From: Trichaptum fuscoviolaceum
Taxonomy: Eukaryota; Basidiomycota; Agaricomycetes; Hymenochaetales; Trichaptaceae
Length of the DNA: 64,000 nucleotides
NCBI GenBank assembly: GCA_910574455.1
Contig: CAJSYZ010000005.1
Location: 2,232,001-2,296,000, forward strand
Direction: 5' to 3'
Part shown: piece after piece, positions 36,235-48,267 of the stretch
How the letters are laid out: every line of letters begins with the position of its first letter
Position numbering within the stretch: position 1 is the stretch's first letter
The notes under the pieces: model-generated
Databases searched by the model: none
Told to the model about the DNA's origin: nothing
The model's input: only the letters and a program-made list of their open reading frames with translations
Translations under genes and position numbers: made by a program

Positions 36235-38812
36235 CTAGGCATTTGTGTCTGCAAATGGTTCTAATTCTCTCAACTCGTGCAAGAACACGGACATTGGCTG
36301 CATTGTCGACTGAAGAGCTGCCAAAGCTGCAGCAATTGTCTTCTGTAGGCTCCAATAGCTCACAGTTCGAACACGCTTGTTGAAATTGGCTTGCGTAACG
36401 TGATACGCAAGCGCCTCGTACACCTTTTCATTGTATGTTTCAGATTTCATATTATACCAAAGAGCGCTTTCACTATCTCACCTTCAAGGCAATCTCATCC
36501 ATAAGTCCGGCTGGAAAATAAGTTAGTCCTTGGCAGGTAAAAGTCAACGAGGTCGATAACTTACTTTCCCACATCTATACAGCGAGGCAAAGTATCAGTC
36601 TATAGTTCCTTAAAACAAATTGACGCTTGCTTACAGTCCAAGCACCATCAAATTCACTGATATCTTTTATTATCCTACAGTGTATAGGGACTAAGGTCTT
36701 GTTGGTACTGCAAAGATGACAATTAAAATATCGGCTAAGCGTACAACGAAAACAAAGGCTTACTTGATGAAGGCAACGATCGGTCTGATGAGTGCATTAT
36801 TTACGTATGATAGATCACTCGTAAACATGGGCACTATCGCTTTGAGGTCACGGAACCTCAAATCAATGTCAATAACCACGACCCTGGGGCTGACAACTCG
36901 GTCCTCCTTGTCTTCTGGAGTAGATATGGCCGGTTTGGCAAGTTCACGTTGCCCCGGTATCCGATCCACCAAACGTGATGCTTGCGATGACGCTGCGTTT
37001 GTGATCGCCTCAGCGATGTCACTGAGTATTGCGTTGATATCTGGCTCATCTGATTGAGGGAACTTGATATCAAGCACTGCATCTACTTTTCCTGAAGTAA
37101 TCCACGAGATAGGACCTTCCATCGTCGTAGCTCGCTGGATATGGTCGATATTTACGCCATCTATGCGGAACCGAGCCTAGAACATGAATACGCTTAGATG
37201 ATTGTCAATGACTATCTAATTTCCAAGAGGACTTACCATTCTAGACCACTGCGTATCCTTAAGGTCCTGTTCTGTGGTACGTCCTATACTCTGTGGCATA
37301 TGCAAACTGAACAAACAGTTGTCAAATTGTCCTACAACGTTCTCCGCCGAAAGGAAGTCATAAAACATCCACCCTTTCCGGAATGTCTTGATATCCGCCC
37401 GGAATATTGACGCTGTATAGGGCCTAAACGAGCCTGGTTGATATACAGTGATTAGCAGATCCTCAATCTGTAAAGATTCTAGCTCAAAGTCTCCTGGCCT
37501 TGATTCGCGTCGGAAATCTGCAGGATTAAGTGGCTTGTCTGGATCATATTGGATGTACCTGCGATCTAGCGTGAGAAATTAGCAACTCTCATTTTGTAGG
37601 TCACGGTCAGAAATCCTACCCAAAACACCTCTCACTCCCTTGATTACCGCATTCTCAATCAAGCCCTTTCCATCAAACCATCTCCATAGAGATAAGGTAA
37701 CGTCGATAGAGTCAACATTTAAGTCAAACACGGTGTAATCCACATCTTCAACTGGCTCTGGAGGAGGTAATCCGTGGTCATCTTCAAGCCCGTGATAAGC
37801 CGGATGGTTTCCCACATCATATCGTGCTGCAGCTCTATGGGCAGCGTTCGTATCCGGATAAAGAGTTGTATCTCGCAGGGATGGCGGCCTTCTTGAAACG
37901 TATATGTTTTTAAATGCTATCTTGGAGTTCTTCCATTTGGGAACGATGGCAGACTCAAAGATGATCGTAATGCCAGTTTCGGAAGTAAGATAGTCGCTGA
38001 TAGCGCGGGCGACATATTCTGCAAACGAAAAGTTAGGGAATGAAGATAACATTTTACAAAGAACAATTCAGCTAACCTTGTAGTCTGAGACTATTTAGAG
38101 TGGCGAAGATAACGGAGAAGAAAGTGGTTCTAGAGAGTGTCAGTCCAGAAAATGAACATACAATGAAAGCAACTCACGTCCCAACGAATATCCAGACAGT
38201 CTGACTCATAAGAAACCACGTAAAGAAAGCAGACATGTCGTCTGCATTGAAAGGGCGGAATGATCTAACTGTAAACCACTTGAACCGTATCCGCAATCTT
38301 TGCCAGAAGTTCGTGGCGACCTTAAGGAAATCGTCCCGGGTCGGACGCTGCATAGGCGGAAGCGACATGGCAAGGCGCCGAAAAAAATGGGAATACTCTT
38401 CCAAGTTGTAGTGCCTGTTGTGCTCATTGTGCTTCGTCTCTGAGCTTAGCTTTGCACTCTCCTCATTTGCTTTCTTCAGATTTTCGGGCTCATAACCATC
38501 CTTCCCTTCGTTTGGATTAGGCGATGCGCCGACGCCCTTCGTTCGAACATGTGATACAAACAGCGAACGTGTCTCAGTTCGAGACCCACGCATAGGTAGT
38601 CTGGCTCGTAATCTTGCACACTCTACTCTATTTGAAGTGAGTCGTGCGGGGCCGGGTATCGCTTTTTGAACAGGGTTTAAGGTACTCAGTTGTCGTACAA
38701 AAAACGAACGGATTGTCTTGTAACGATCTGGCATTCCAGAGTCTAACGAGCTCGAAAGCTGTCGACGTAGCCCGATATGCGAGCTTGAGGCCATGCAGCG
38801 CACCGCGTGCAT
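36235..38812 (-). CDS. Mitochondrial distribution and morphology protein, MDM31/MDM32 family
   Basis: Inner-membrane protein needed for normal mitochondrial shape and lipid exchange in yeast. The first exon starts MHAVRCMASSSHIGLRRQL and continues Arg/Ser-rich, which fits a presequence. Next comes YNLEEYSHFFRRLAMSL, then RPTRDDFLKVATNFWQRL and FNADDMSAFFTWFLMSQTV, with a first membrane helix. The long intermembrane portion contains EYVARAISDYLTSETGIT, WKNSKIAFKNIYVSRRP, then LWRWFDGKGLIENAVIKGV, all strong family marks. The end has KVYEALAYHVTQANFNKR and RTVSYWSLQKTIAAALA. About eight exons. Yeast has two paralogues, MDM31 and MDM32, and I cannot decide between them by eye. Its start is 487 bases from methyltransferase copy A on the other strand. 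Confidence 0.9.
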
Positions 38813-39299
38813 TGTTCTGCGTCGTAGTGTGGAAGGAGGTTAACTTCATGGAATCTTCGTGTTCCCGTCCGTGTATCCTTTTCGGAGATTTGAGATGACG
38901 TCAGCCTACATTCAGAAGCTCGGCCCGGGATAGTAGCTTCACCACCGTGTCCTCGCTCTTCTACTCCTACTGCCATCCAGATACACTTTACGTTCACTGC
39001 ACTCCGTTCCTATGCCGGATTGCCTTTCGGGATCTGGTATGCAAGCTCTGACATTACTCACAATACTTGTAGAATGTGAAAAATTTAAGTTACCATTCGA
39101 TTAGGAGCGCTCACAATGGCATTCAAGTCACCGTAGTCCGCGCATGGGTACAGCAGAGCTGGGTGTGCAGCCTGAGTATGGAAACTGCTTGTACACGCAG
39201 TCGTTCCTCCGCGAGCACCGTACTTTGCTGTGGCACTATGAAAGCTATGAAAAGTCATACGAACGTACCTCTTATCTCTTGCACGAAGTCCTTGCCATC
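38813..39299. promoter_or_regulatory. Shared divergent upstream region, MDM31/32 / methyltransferase A
   Basis: 487 bases between two divergent start codons. An in-frame ATG at 39144 leaves open a longer methyltransferase start, in which case the shared region is only 331 bases. No core motif was identified. Confidence 0.4.
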
Positions 39300-40957
39300 A
39301 TGCCAGCTTCCACCCGACTAGCGTTCGATGCAGTAGACAGAGTGCGTATGCCAGTGGAAGGCCGCTCTTTTTTATTCTTGCTGATTGTAGATGGTGGGCT
39401 TAGGGAATGATTCCAGACGTCATTCTACGTCCAGCGATACGCATCCTGAGCAGACAGCGACTGCGAGAAATTGGACACGGGACACTCGAAGCACAGCATG
39501 TAGCCAAGATGCGTTGGATCGAAGATTCTCGAGCCAGAGAGCACATCGCAGAAAATACGGCTGATGCAAATGAACAACACTACGAGGTACGCATCCTTCA
39601 TAATGGTCGAGCGCACACATGTATACATTTAGATCTGCAGGTGTCTACGGAGTTTATGAGGTTGTGCCTAGGACCACATGCAAAGTACTCTTCAGGACTT
39701 TACCCGACTGGGAGAGAATATCTAGAAGAAGCCGAAGTCCTCATGCTTGAGAAATACTGCGAGGAAGCGCAACTGAAAGACGGTCAAGATATACTGGACT
39801 TGGGATGTGGTTCGTCTGTTTTAAAATATAATACTTCACGACGCCTTACTATGCACTCAACTGGCAGGGTGGGGTAGTCTCTCGCTTTATCTTGCAGAGG
39901 TGAGCCATTTACAGCATTGTATAAAGGAGAGATCATCTGGTTAACCGATTTTATCTTATCCAAAAGAAATATCCACAATCACGAATTACGGGGTTGTCTA
40001 ATTCACGGAATCAGAAGGACTACATACTCAATACCGCCAACAGCAAGGGGTTGAAGAACGTGGAAGTGAGTATTGGATTCTCTCCCGCTAAATAACCTAC
40101 TCATGCGGCGTCAGATTTTAACTGAGGACGTCAACACTTTCGACTTTGATCCCGGTGCAAGGTGAAGAAATCGATATTGGGAAATCTTTAATTTACGTTC
40201 CAAATATTATTTTCAGGTTTGATCGAGTTTTGTCCATCGGTGTGCGTTCTCGTGTTATTCTCAGTTTGGGTATTGGTCATAAACGTTCGTCCTTCAGATG
40301 TTTGAACATATGAAGAACTACGACGCTCTTTTTCGGAAAGTCTCGACATGGCTACGCCCGCGCAAAGACGGAAACGTGTCTTATCTCTTCGTCCAGATCT
40401 TTTGTCACAGGAGCACCCCATACCATTTTGAGGAAAACGATGGTTGGATGGCCAAAATGTTCTTTTCCGGCGGAACTATGCCTTCTCATGACCTTTTTGT
40501 ATGTCTCACCACCGGCTACTAGATCCAGTCGAAACCGGTGACCAGAACTGAGCAGTCTTTTCGGACAGACTTACTTCCAATCGGACCTCATTCTCGAACG
40601 CAGTTGGTTCATCAACGGCCATCACTATGCACATACTCTTGAAGATTGGCTGAAACGATTAGACAAGCACGCGAAGGAGGCACGCAAAATACTGGAGAAT
40701 GATGCTGAACTAAAGGGGCTACCAAAGACAGAGGGTCGCAAGATGTTTTATCGGTGGGTTTGTCCTACCGTTTGGTTCACTTGCTACCTGCTAATGTAAA
40801 ACACCTTTTCATAGGTTCCGCCTTTACTTCCTAGCTTGTGCTGAATTCTTCGCGCTCAATGGCGGGGAAGAGTGAGTCATACTCCTACATGCTGATTTAT
40901 ACGTTAACTCAAGGTTATAGGTGGGGTGAGGGGCATTACTTGTTCAAAGCAAGGTGA
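39300..40957 (+). CDS. SAM-dependent methyltransferase, CFA/coclaurine type, copy A
   Basis: A class I methyltransferase related to cyclopropane-fatty-acid synthases and coclaurine N-methyltransferases, which act on alkenes of lipids or on amines. Start MPASTRLAFDAVDR aligns with copy B; an upstream in-frame ATG at 39144 is possible. Exons give IPDVILRPAIRILSRQRL, then ENTADANEQHYE and KYSSGLYPTGREYLEEAE. The SAM-binding motif is ILDLGCGWGSLSLYLAE, followed by YPQSRITGLSNSRNQ. The active-site box reads LSIGMFEHMKNYDALFR, where copy B and the family have LSIEMFEHMKNY. Later comes FFSGGTMPSHDL, ERSWFINGHHYAHTLEDW, and a final exon WGEGHYLFKAR. About nine exons. Cytosolic by appearance. Substrate unknown. 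Confidence 0.85.
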
Positions 40958-41170
40958 CGAGGTGACGAGGATAAATCAGGAACTTGGGTCCCCGTTTCAG
41001 CTTTTCAGCTTATCAGTGTGGGTCTATCATGCGTCGAATTAAGACAGATGTCCAGACCACTGTTGGAATTAGTGTTACCAGGATATGTATATAGGATGAC
41101 TAACGTGTCTACTTCTACTGAGTAAACTGAATAAATCATACACGTATGTAGCTGAGAGTTGAGGTTAAAT

Positions 41171-43631
41171 TTAAAGTGGGGCCCAGTGTAACTGCTCATC
41201 GTATAGATTCTTGTCATAACGCAGGACAAGGATATGAAAGCGATATGCCCTCTTTTTAACACCATTCGTGTCACAGAACGTCACCCAGTCGGCATCCTTC
41301 CTCGCTGTGCAAAGACGAATGGCATCCCACCTGGCGTTGTTGTCTGTAAATACCCCCGCTACGTGCAGTTCTTGACCAGTCTCGTCGTACCCAGCCACGA
41401 CTGGGTGATCCTCGATATTGTTATACGGAAACCTGAGCGTGTTGTCTAACCACAGGACAGCCAGGCAACCAAATTTCATGACCTGCCAATGCTCATTATG
41501 TGAGTCACTGCACGCTGGACAGTCTCGGTACTGATTTAATAGACCCAGTATGAGTTGGTAAACGAGTTCAATTAAGAGATGGTCCAACAACTTACAAATG
41601 AGAGTTGGAAGGTCGAGTTCTTAAAGAGACAACGGTGCCTATACAGACTCAAAGGAAAGCCATACTTGATGAACGGCTGCGTATCGCGCAGGCTTGAGAC
41701 ACAATCTCCTTCGACACCATCGGTCCCGCGCGAAATAGTTGACAGTAAAGCACAGCAATACCGATCTGATTTCATTATAGCTCTTGAGAACCGAGCTGCA
41801 CGACCCCTTGTCGAGGGAGCAGAACTAACGTAAGACCTCTCATCATTAGACGTCCACGCTCGATTTCAATAAAGATAACTGAACATACCTACTCCGAAGG
41901 CCGATCATTCGATGGTAAATATCAATTACTCGTTCCGGATGAAGAACTCTTTCGATGCTACTACCTTTCGGTAGAGAGATTCTACTACCATCCCATAAGG
42001 GATGTCGTTCGAGGAGAAACTGTCGAATCAGAACAACCGCCGGACACAATAAGCAGTCCCAAACGTAGGAGAGGTCAAAGTGGTCATAGTTTAGAGCTTG
42101 CACTCGAAGGAGTCCTTCCGGTACGAGGGACAGATCAACAACACCTAGCTCATCCTCGACGACGCTCCAGAGGGAAAACGGCAATTGGACGAAAGCTATG
42201 TCCTGATATTTCTCCTCATCAATGATTTCTGCTTGGCCGATGAGATATGATACCGACTGAGGTAGGTTATCCGGGCTCCTGCGATAAATTAATATGAATA
42301 CCAGGTAGTCGGCTAGCAAGGAAGATTCGGACTCCTACCGGCATATTATTCGAAGAACGCGAGAAGTTTCATGCCGAATCTCCAATCTGTTATCCCAAAG
42401 TTGTAGCCACTGTACAAATAGTGAATCCAAGTCTTCCCAGTCAACGAGCTCCGACGGTCTGCAGGCATGCTTTTCCAACGCTTCGCAGATCGACGCTATC
42501 CTAAAACTACCAGTGGTCAAGTCATAATGACCAAACAAACACGTATCAAGGAGGTTCTCAAGATGCCGGATAACCAAGAATGACAGTGCGCTATCGCTGG
42601 AATGAAACAAGCACAGAAGATGAAGTCAGTCCAGCTTATCTGGTTAAGCAGTCGACGATAAATCACGTTATGCAAGCCAGCATCTTGTTCAGATACATAT
42701 TCGCGTGTTCATAGCTTGTTTTTTCAGCAAAGAACATATCTTGCAGTGCTTCACTAAGGTTGTTCACGTTCGTATCCGATATCGATATTAGGGCCCTTCG
42801 TGATTTATGTAGCAAGACATCGGTGTCCTCGTACTTCGATTGCTGCGCTCGAAGATGTATGGCCCCTATTTTCGACGTGACATTCATCTGCATCAGTAGT
42901 GCGCGTATCGCTGGTTCTGTAGTCGCCTGTGATGTGAGAAACTCAAGAGCCAGAAGCTGGTTGTCCAACACATTTGATTTCCTGTCCTCGCAGAGTCAAT
43001 ACCAAAAAACATCGACAGTCATGTTCACTCACTCAGCATACTTCAAGAGACGTCTGCATGCCTTTCTCAGCATTGCAATGTCGGACCTGCTTAGATCCCC
43101 GATGCAAAGAGGACCCAAACTTTTCTTCTTTCCGTTATTGTGCTCGATCTGATAGATCCTCTCAAAGATAGCTTTGCTTGCCTCCTCTGGACTATATTCA
43201 AGTTTAATTGCCCACTTCGTCAGTAGCTTGACGAGCCTGGATCCCAGGTCGTCGTAGACAAGGCCCAAGACACGACCTGTCCCGGGCAGGTTGGGTGCGG
43301 TGGCCATCGTGCTGAACGAAGATTGCGACACAGACGCTTCCGGAGCATCGTCTTCTCCGTTCGGTGAACCTCCTGTGATTCGGGCATGCTCACCAGGAAC
43401 GGTCACTTGAACGTTTGGTACTGCGCCTTGCCGCCTCAATCTTGCGTTCAGACGATTAATCCGCGAGACAAGGACGTTTCCCAACGCATCGTAGCCAAGC
43501 CCAATCACCCGACCTGGCCCAGGTAGGTTTGGCGCCGTAGCAGTTGTACTGAATGTCGATACTGATGCGATCTGCGCTGGGCGTAGATAGAATTGGTAGT
43601 CATCAAAATGGGGAGTGTACGATAGAGCCAT
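41171..43631 (-). CDS. Orphan protein with internal duplication and C-terminal DUF3421-like end
   Basis: Unknown protein encoded between two methyltransferase paralogues. The first exon starts MALSYTPHFDDYQFYLRP. Residues 25-65 and 104-144 form a clear tandem duplication, with ATAPNLPGPGRVIGLGYD matching ATAPNLPGTGRVLGLVYD. A helical region follows (SKAIFERIYQIEHNNGKK, then DIAMLRKACRRLLKYAE). Middle exons look helical and may be armadillo-like (LALEFLTSQATTEPAIRAL; FLVIRHLENLLDTCLFGH). The last exons are different in kind: KFGCLAVLWLDNTLRFPY and VVAGYDETGQELHVAGVF. The latter is reminiscent of DUF3421-type lectin-like repeats, an uncertain call. At least six exons. No signal peptide. I recall similar N-terminal boxes only in mushroom proteins of unknown role. 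Confidence 0.7.
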
Positions 43632-43859
43632 TACTGGCAGAGGCAGCGACGTCGAGATGATAGTGGTGACTCACGAAGAGACAGCTCGAGTGAACTTACA
43701 AGTGGGGTGGCCATCATCTGGCCTGTCACAATGCGAAGGACGAGTGATGGTGATGTCAAGACGGGCTTAATTAGAGCATAGCTCTCACATAACAGCGCTT
43801 AAACGTGGAGATTGTCAGATCGGAAGCAAGCGGAAGTTTGTCTACGGATGGCTCGCATT

Positions 43860-45478
43860 CTACGACCTTGGTCTAAACAGATAATGACCTACACCCCACC
43901 TAACAAAACCGAGTTAGCACTAATTTCCATCGTATAGTACATAACACGTACTCTTCGCCGTCGTTCAATCCAAAGAACTCAGCACAGGCTATGTAAAACA
44001 CCCGGAACCTATAAAATGCCTTGCGGCCTTCCAGCTTCGGCAACCCCTTTAAATTCGCATCATTCTCTAATTCTTTCAAACCTTCTTTCGCGTGCTTGTC
44101 CTGCAGTTTCAGCCAGTCCTCTAGCGTCCGGGAATAGTTCTTGCCGTTAATGAACCAGCTACGTTCCAGTGTTAAGTCGTTCTGAAAGTAGAGCTTCATT
44201 CAAACGGGTTAAGGCGAGAGCGTGAGTGAAAGCGGAGATGAAGGAGAGAAGAGAAGGACATACGAAAAGGTCATGCGACGGCATCGTTCCGCCCGAGAAG
44301 AAGGTCTTCGCCATCCACCCATCACCTTCTTCAAAGTGATATGGCGTTGTTCTGTGACAGAAGATGTGTACGAAAAGGTAGGACTCGCGCTCGTCCGACC
44401 AAGGTCGCAGCCAAGTGGATATTTTGCGCAGAAGCACTTCGTAGTTCTTCATGTGCTCGAACATCTGGGATGAATAAGAATATGAATTTGCGATCAGTCA
44501 CATTAGCAAAACGTGTCAATAATTAATTATGATACTTACTTCTATAGAGAGGATCCGGTCGAACCTACGTCACCATATGTTGAGTAGTGCGAACGCATAA
44601 TAAGAAATGATCAATACCTCTTCTCATTCCCAAACTCGAACATGTTAACATCGCCCGTAATGACCTAGGTCGATGAACTCTACATTAGTTGGCGCACAAT
44701 AGCGTTCGAGGACAGGCACGATTCACCTCCACATTATCCAAGCCCCTAGCTTTGGCCACGCTCAGTATATGCGTCCTCTGAGAGTTTGAGTTTGATAGAC
44801 CCGTGATACGGGAGTGAGGGTATTTCTTGTGTGCCACGCCAACGTATCATATCAGTCTAGTAGTAGATGGGAATGAATATATGGTTCATTTGACTTACTT
44901 GAGCCAGATAGATCGTGAGGCTTCCCCAGCCTATGAATAGGACACTTCAGCTCTCATGGACATTTTGCTACACAAGAAACGAAGTGACTCTTATACATAC
45001 CGCACCCAAGGTCCAGAATATCCAATCCATCCTTCAGGTGCGCCTTTTTGCAATAACTCTCCAACATCAGCACCTCCGCCTCCTCCAGCGTCTCTTTCCC
45101 GGTCGGATACAGGCACGACGAGTACTTCGCATAGGGCCCGAGGCACGACAGGATGAACTTCGTCGACACCTCGTAGTGCTGCTCGTTCGCTTTGTCGGTC
45201 TTCTCGGCTATGGCTGTCCGCCCGCGCACGTCCTCGATCCACGCCATCTTCGCGTCGTGGTTCGCGGCGAGCTCGCCATGGTCGATCTCGCGCAGCCGCT
45301 GCCTGCAGAGGGCGCGGATGGCGGGGCGCAGGATGAAGTCCGGTATGAAGCCCTGTTGTGCGAGTGGCAAGACTTGTCAGTGTCGTCCGATGTCGAAAAC
45401 GGTGTTGAGCCGAAGTTTAGTCGTACATACCCGGTCTAATGCGTCATAAGCAAGCTGCTCGAGCTTCTGCATCATCAT
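43860..45478 (-). CDS. SAM-dependent methyltransferase, CFA/coclaurine type, copy B
   Basis: Paralogue of copy A in opposite orientation. Start is one of three consecutive Met codons (45478, 45475, 45472), then QKLEQLAYDALDR. After an intron comes FIPDFILRPAIRALCRQRL, and then KANEQHYEVSTKFILSC and KYSSCLYPTGKETLEEAE. The SAM motif begins ILDLGCG and is completed after an intron. The active-site box is intact: LSIEMFEHMKNYEVLLRK, where Glu is coded at 44542-44540 immediately before the intron donor. Further on: CHRTTPYHFEEGDGWMAK, FFSGGTMPSHDLF, then RSWFINGKNYSRTLEDWL and FYIACAEFFGLNDGEE. The last exon reads WGVGHYLFRPRS. Every splice position seen here has a counterpart in copy A, which supports recent shared descent. 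Confidence 0.87.
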
Positions 45479-46637
45479 TTTCAGATGTGCGGCGTCCAAG
45501 ATGTTCTTCCTTTCGCTAGTAGTGGGCAGACGACAGCGCTCGGCGTTGTTGGTGTGCTACTACTCGCTCGCCGCCCACGGTCGTGTCTCCAACGTCATTG
45601 ATTCGATGGCAACAGAAAAGGTGCGATGGTTGCCTACGCAAAGCAGGCGAATCTTACCGTGTCCAATAGGTTATATGACATGCTTCTGCAGCTGTTGCTG
45701 TTGTTTTTGATGTTTAGTATGTTGGTCAATGGTTGAGACATGAGCTCCAAGACCTACGTAGCAGATGAGCGAAGTATATTTTCCAGAGATGTAGCGGACG
45801 CTTTAGTCACATTCTAAAAGGTGATTTGAGGATCGACATCAAAGCACTCAGAGATCAAAGCATCCGACTATTGCTGCCTTTTTCGCGAAGCTCATCGCTC
45901 AAGGGCGTGTAGTTACTTCGGAGAAACAAACATACGGCAAACTATACATTCTGGTCATATAGAAGCACATTGTTGAATTGATTGCGGTATATATGGTGTG
46001 CACAGGAGAATAAGATAACACTGTCTATCAAGTCGAAATGGTGCGGGAATGATAGTCCTGGAGTTCAGCAAGGCCTGACGGGGAGGACGAAGAGGAGATG
46101 AGAGGAAATGATACCGAAAGAAGTTGCGGTGAGAGGAGCAAGGTACCGTCAAGGCAGGAACAAGAGCAGTTATGGGACAAGGACGAATTGTACGATTGTC
46201 CATTAGGTCAATACTCCGGTGACCAGAGAAGAGTATGGGAAGAATAATACAACAATGCCGAGTGGAGCGAAGTTCGCGCATATGTTGTTGTTAAGAAGGC
46301 GGAATGAATGAAAGTGGTGAAAGAAAAAGAACGACGAGCGCGTAGCGGTTTAACCAAAAACGAACGGACAGCCTATAATAATAGATCTGAGAAATAGATG
46401 GTGTTCAATAGATGAAGAAAAGATAAAAAGTTATGAGCAGGGGAATTCGAAGATAAGACTGGATCATGGATCAAGTATGCAACAAGAGAAGCAGAGCTGA
46501 GAAGGAACCATGGGATGGAGACGAACACGATAGCGACGAGAAACAAGAGCGAAAGCAAAAACCAGAGCCAAACGAAACGTTTTGTGGTAGTACAAGCGAG
46601 AAGGGCGAAACAGGACATAGAGCGGGGAAGCGAGAGA
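45479..46637. other. Intergenic region, no gene seen
   Basis: About 1.2 kb upstream of methyltransferase B and downstream of the next minus-strand gene. A minus-strand frame at 46373-46972 continues into the coding region of that neighbour in another frame and appears to be a shadow. Nothing else is recognisable. Confidence 0.45.
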
Positions 46638-47516
46638 CTAATGGTGAAGCCTGTTGGGGATGCGCCGTAGCCGTCTGTCGAAGCCTTCGGTCGTCGTGTC
46701 TTCTGCTTCCTTCGTCTCCTCTGATAGCGCCGCCTCAGCCTCCGGAGCATTCCCAACCCCAACCTGGTCACGGCCGCCCAACACCCGCTCCGCCTCTTCC
46801 ACTTCTTCCTGCGCCACCACACCCGCTTCCTCTTCTTTCTGCGCTTCAGGACCGACACCGGCGTCTGCAAGCTCCGCGCGCTTCGCTTCGCGGGTCGCCC
46901 GCGCATGGCGAATCGAGTTGAGCGACAGCAGGGGCGCGTGCAGCGCCGTCTCCTCCTTCGCAACGCGTACATTCGTGCCCTTCAGAAGGTGTTCGCGCGC
47001 GCGCATCACCTTTCGCAGCGGCTTTAGACACGCAGCCGACGCGCCCCGGGCGGGTATACGTGGTGCTGCTCCTGCTGGTTGCTGAGTGTCCCCTCCGTCC
47101 ACATCCGCATCGGACGGGCACTCCCACACGGCGTTCGCGATGTCCTCCTTTAGTCGCGCTAAGCGGCTTGCGATCGTGTCGTGATCATTGTTGGACAAAG
47201 CCTCAGGTGGCGGAGACACGATTGATAGATTCAGGCTCACGTCTCGAATTGGGTGTAGGGATGATGGAGATGGAAGGGTATCGTCGGAGTAGCCTGCGCC
47301 CGACAGCGCGCGCAGAAACATGGTCAGAGCGCTGTAGCCATGGCGCTCGCTGATTAGATGATAACTTGATGTCGAGGAGTGAATCTTCACTCACCTAAAG
47401 AACGCAATGAACAGCGGTAAATTCGATCGCTTTAGCCGCACGAAGAACAGGTGGGCTAGTACACGACCTGGTGTATGAACCAGTCGGCGTAAGGAGTGCA
47501 TGCCCAGTAGACTCAT
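46638..47516 (-). CDS. Protein of unknown function, Ala/Glu-rich C-terminus
   Basis: Two exons (47516 to about 47399 and about 47354 to 46638) give roughly 280 residues. The start MSLLGMHSLRRLVHTPGRV leads into a partly hydrophobic region, HLFFVRLKRSNLPLFIAF, and splices in phase to SERHGYSALTMFLRALSGA. The middle has LARLKEDIANAVWECPSD. The C-terminal third is low-complexity and charged (LSLNSIRHARATREAKR; EEVEEAERVLGG), ending at 46638. The splice join restores one continuous frame with canonical GTGAGT...CAG borders, which supports a real gene. I do not recognise a family. The N-terminal Arg/Leu pattern could direct it to mitochondria. Confidence 0.65.
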
Positions 47517-48267
47517 AGCTAGGTAGTTGCGGAGGGATAGCAGGAGCTACTCGCCATAAAAGCTGTAGCGGGGGAAACTGATGACAGGAGATGAGGAGGG
47601 GATTATAAAGGTAGGCCGGGTGAGCTACCCCGGGAAAGGGCTGTTTACATATCGGCTAAGAAAAGTTTCTTTGATTTGTTCATAGATTCGTTTAGCCGAT
47701 CTGTACGACATACTATCATCGCTCCTGCATCTGCCCGAAGTAAACAATGCCGTGCCTGCTCAAGGGCGCCAGGTCCTAATTGTTGTCTGTGCATGAAAAT
47801 TTTAGCAAGTAGCAACAGCTGGGAAGTCAAAGCTTGAACAGAAATAAGAGAGTTTTGACAGAATCAGTCCCAGTTGTACTGGAAGACAAAAACGGTTCTC
47901 ATGGGTTTCGATTTCGCCGCAGTGTTTCGACAGTTGATCAGGGTCGCGGGAGAAGTAGATCACCATAAACGGTCCCGCCGTCATGGCATCATGCCGCTGA
48001 CTCAGCAGCACCGGCTCACCTCAAGTGTCATGCAACGTCTGCGATAACATAGACCAGCAATGTGATGTAGGAAAACATACATGTGCATATACACATGTAG
48101 AACGTATTTCTCTAATGACAAACTCCACAGACATGTTGTTCGCTTCATACGTGGTTCTATCCCGCTTTCGACATAGCCAAGCACACCTTTCTCTTCGATC
48201 CTGCACCATCCGCCTCCAGACTTTCCAGACTTATTGCCGCATGTCAAGCACGAACGCCCCATAGCAC
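47517..48267. other. Intergenic region, no gene seen
   Basis: About 750 bases between two minus-strand genes, presumably the 3' flank of MRI1 and the promoter of the unknown gene. Short frames on both strands have no conserved content. Confidence 0.45.

Noticed and set aside
44915..45439. 174-codon plus-strand frame
   Set aside because: It is the antisense of methyltransferase B exons with matching codon shadow.
46373..46972. Arg-rich 199-codon minus-strand frame
   Set aside because: It is the shifted frame of the Ala/Glu-rich gene at 46638-47516, whose two exons join cleanly in the other frame.
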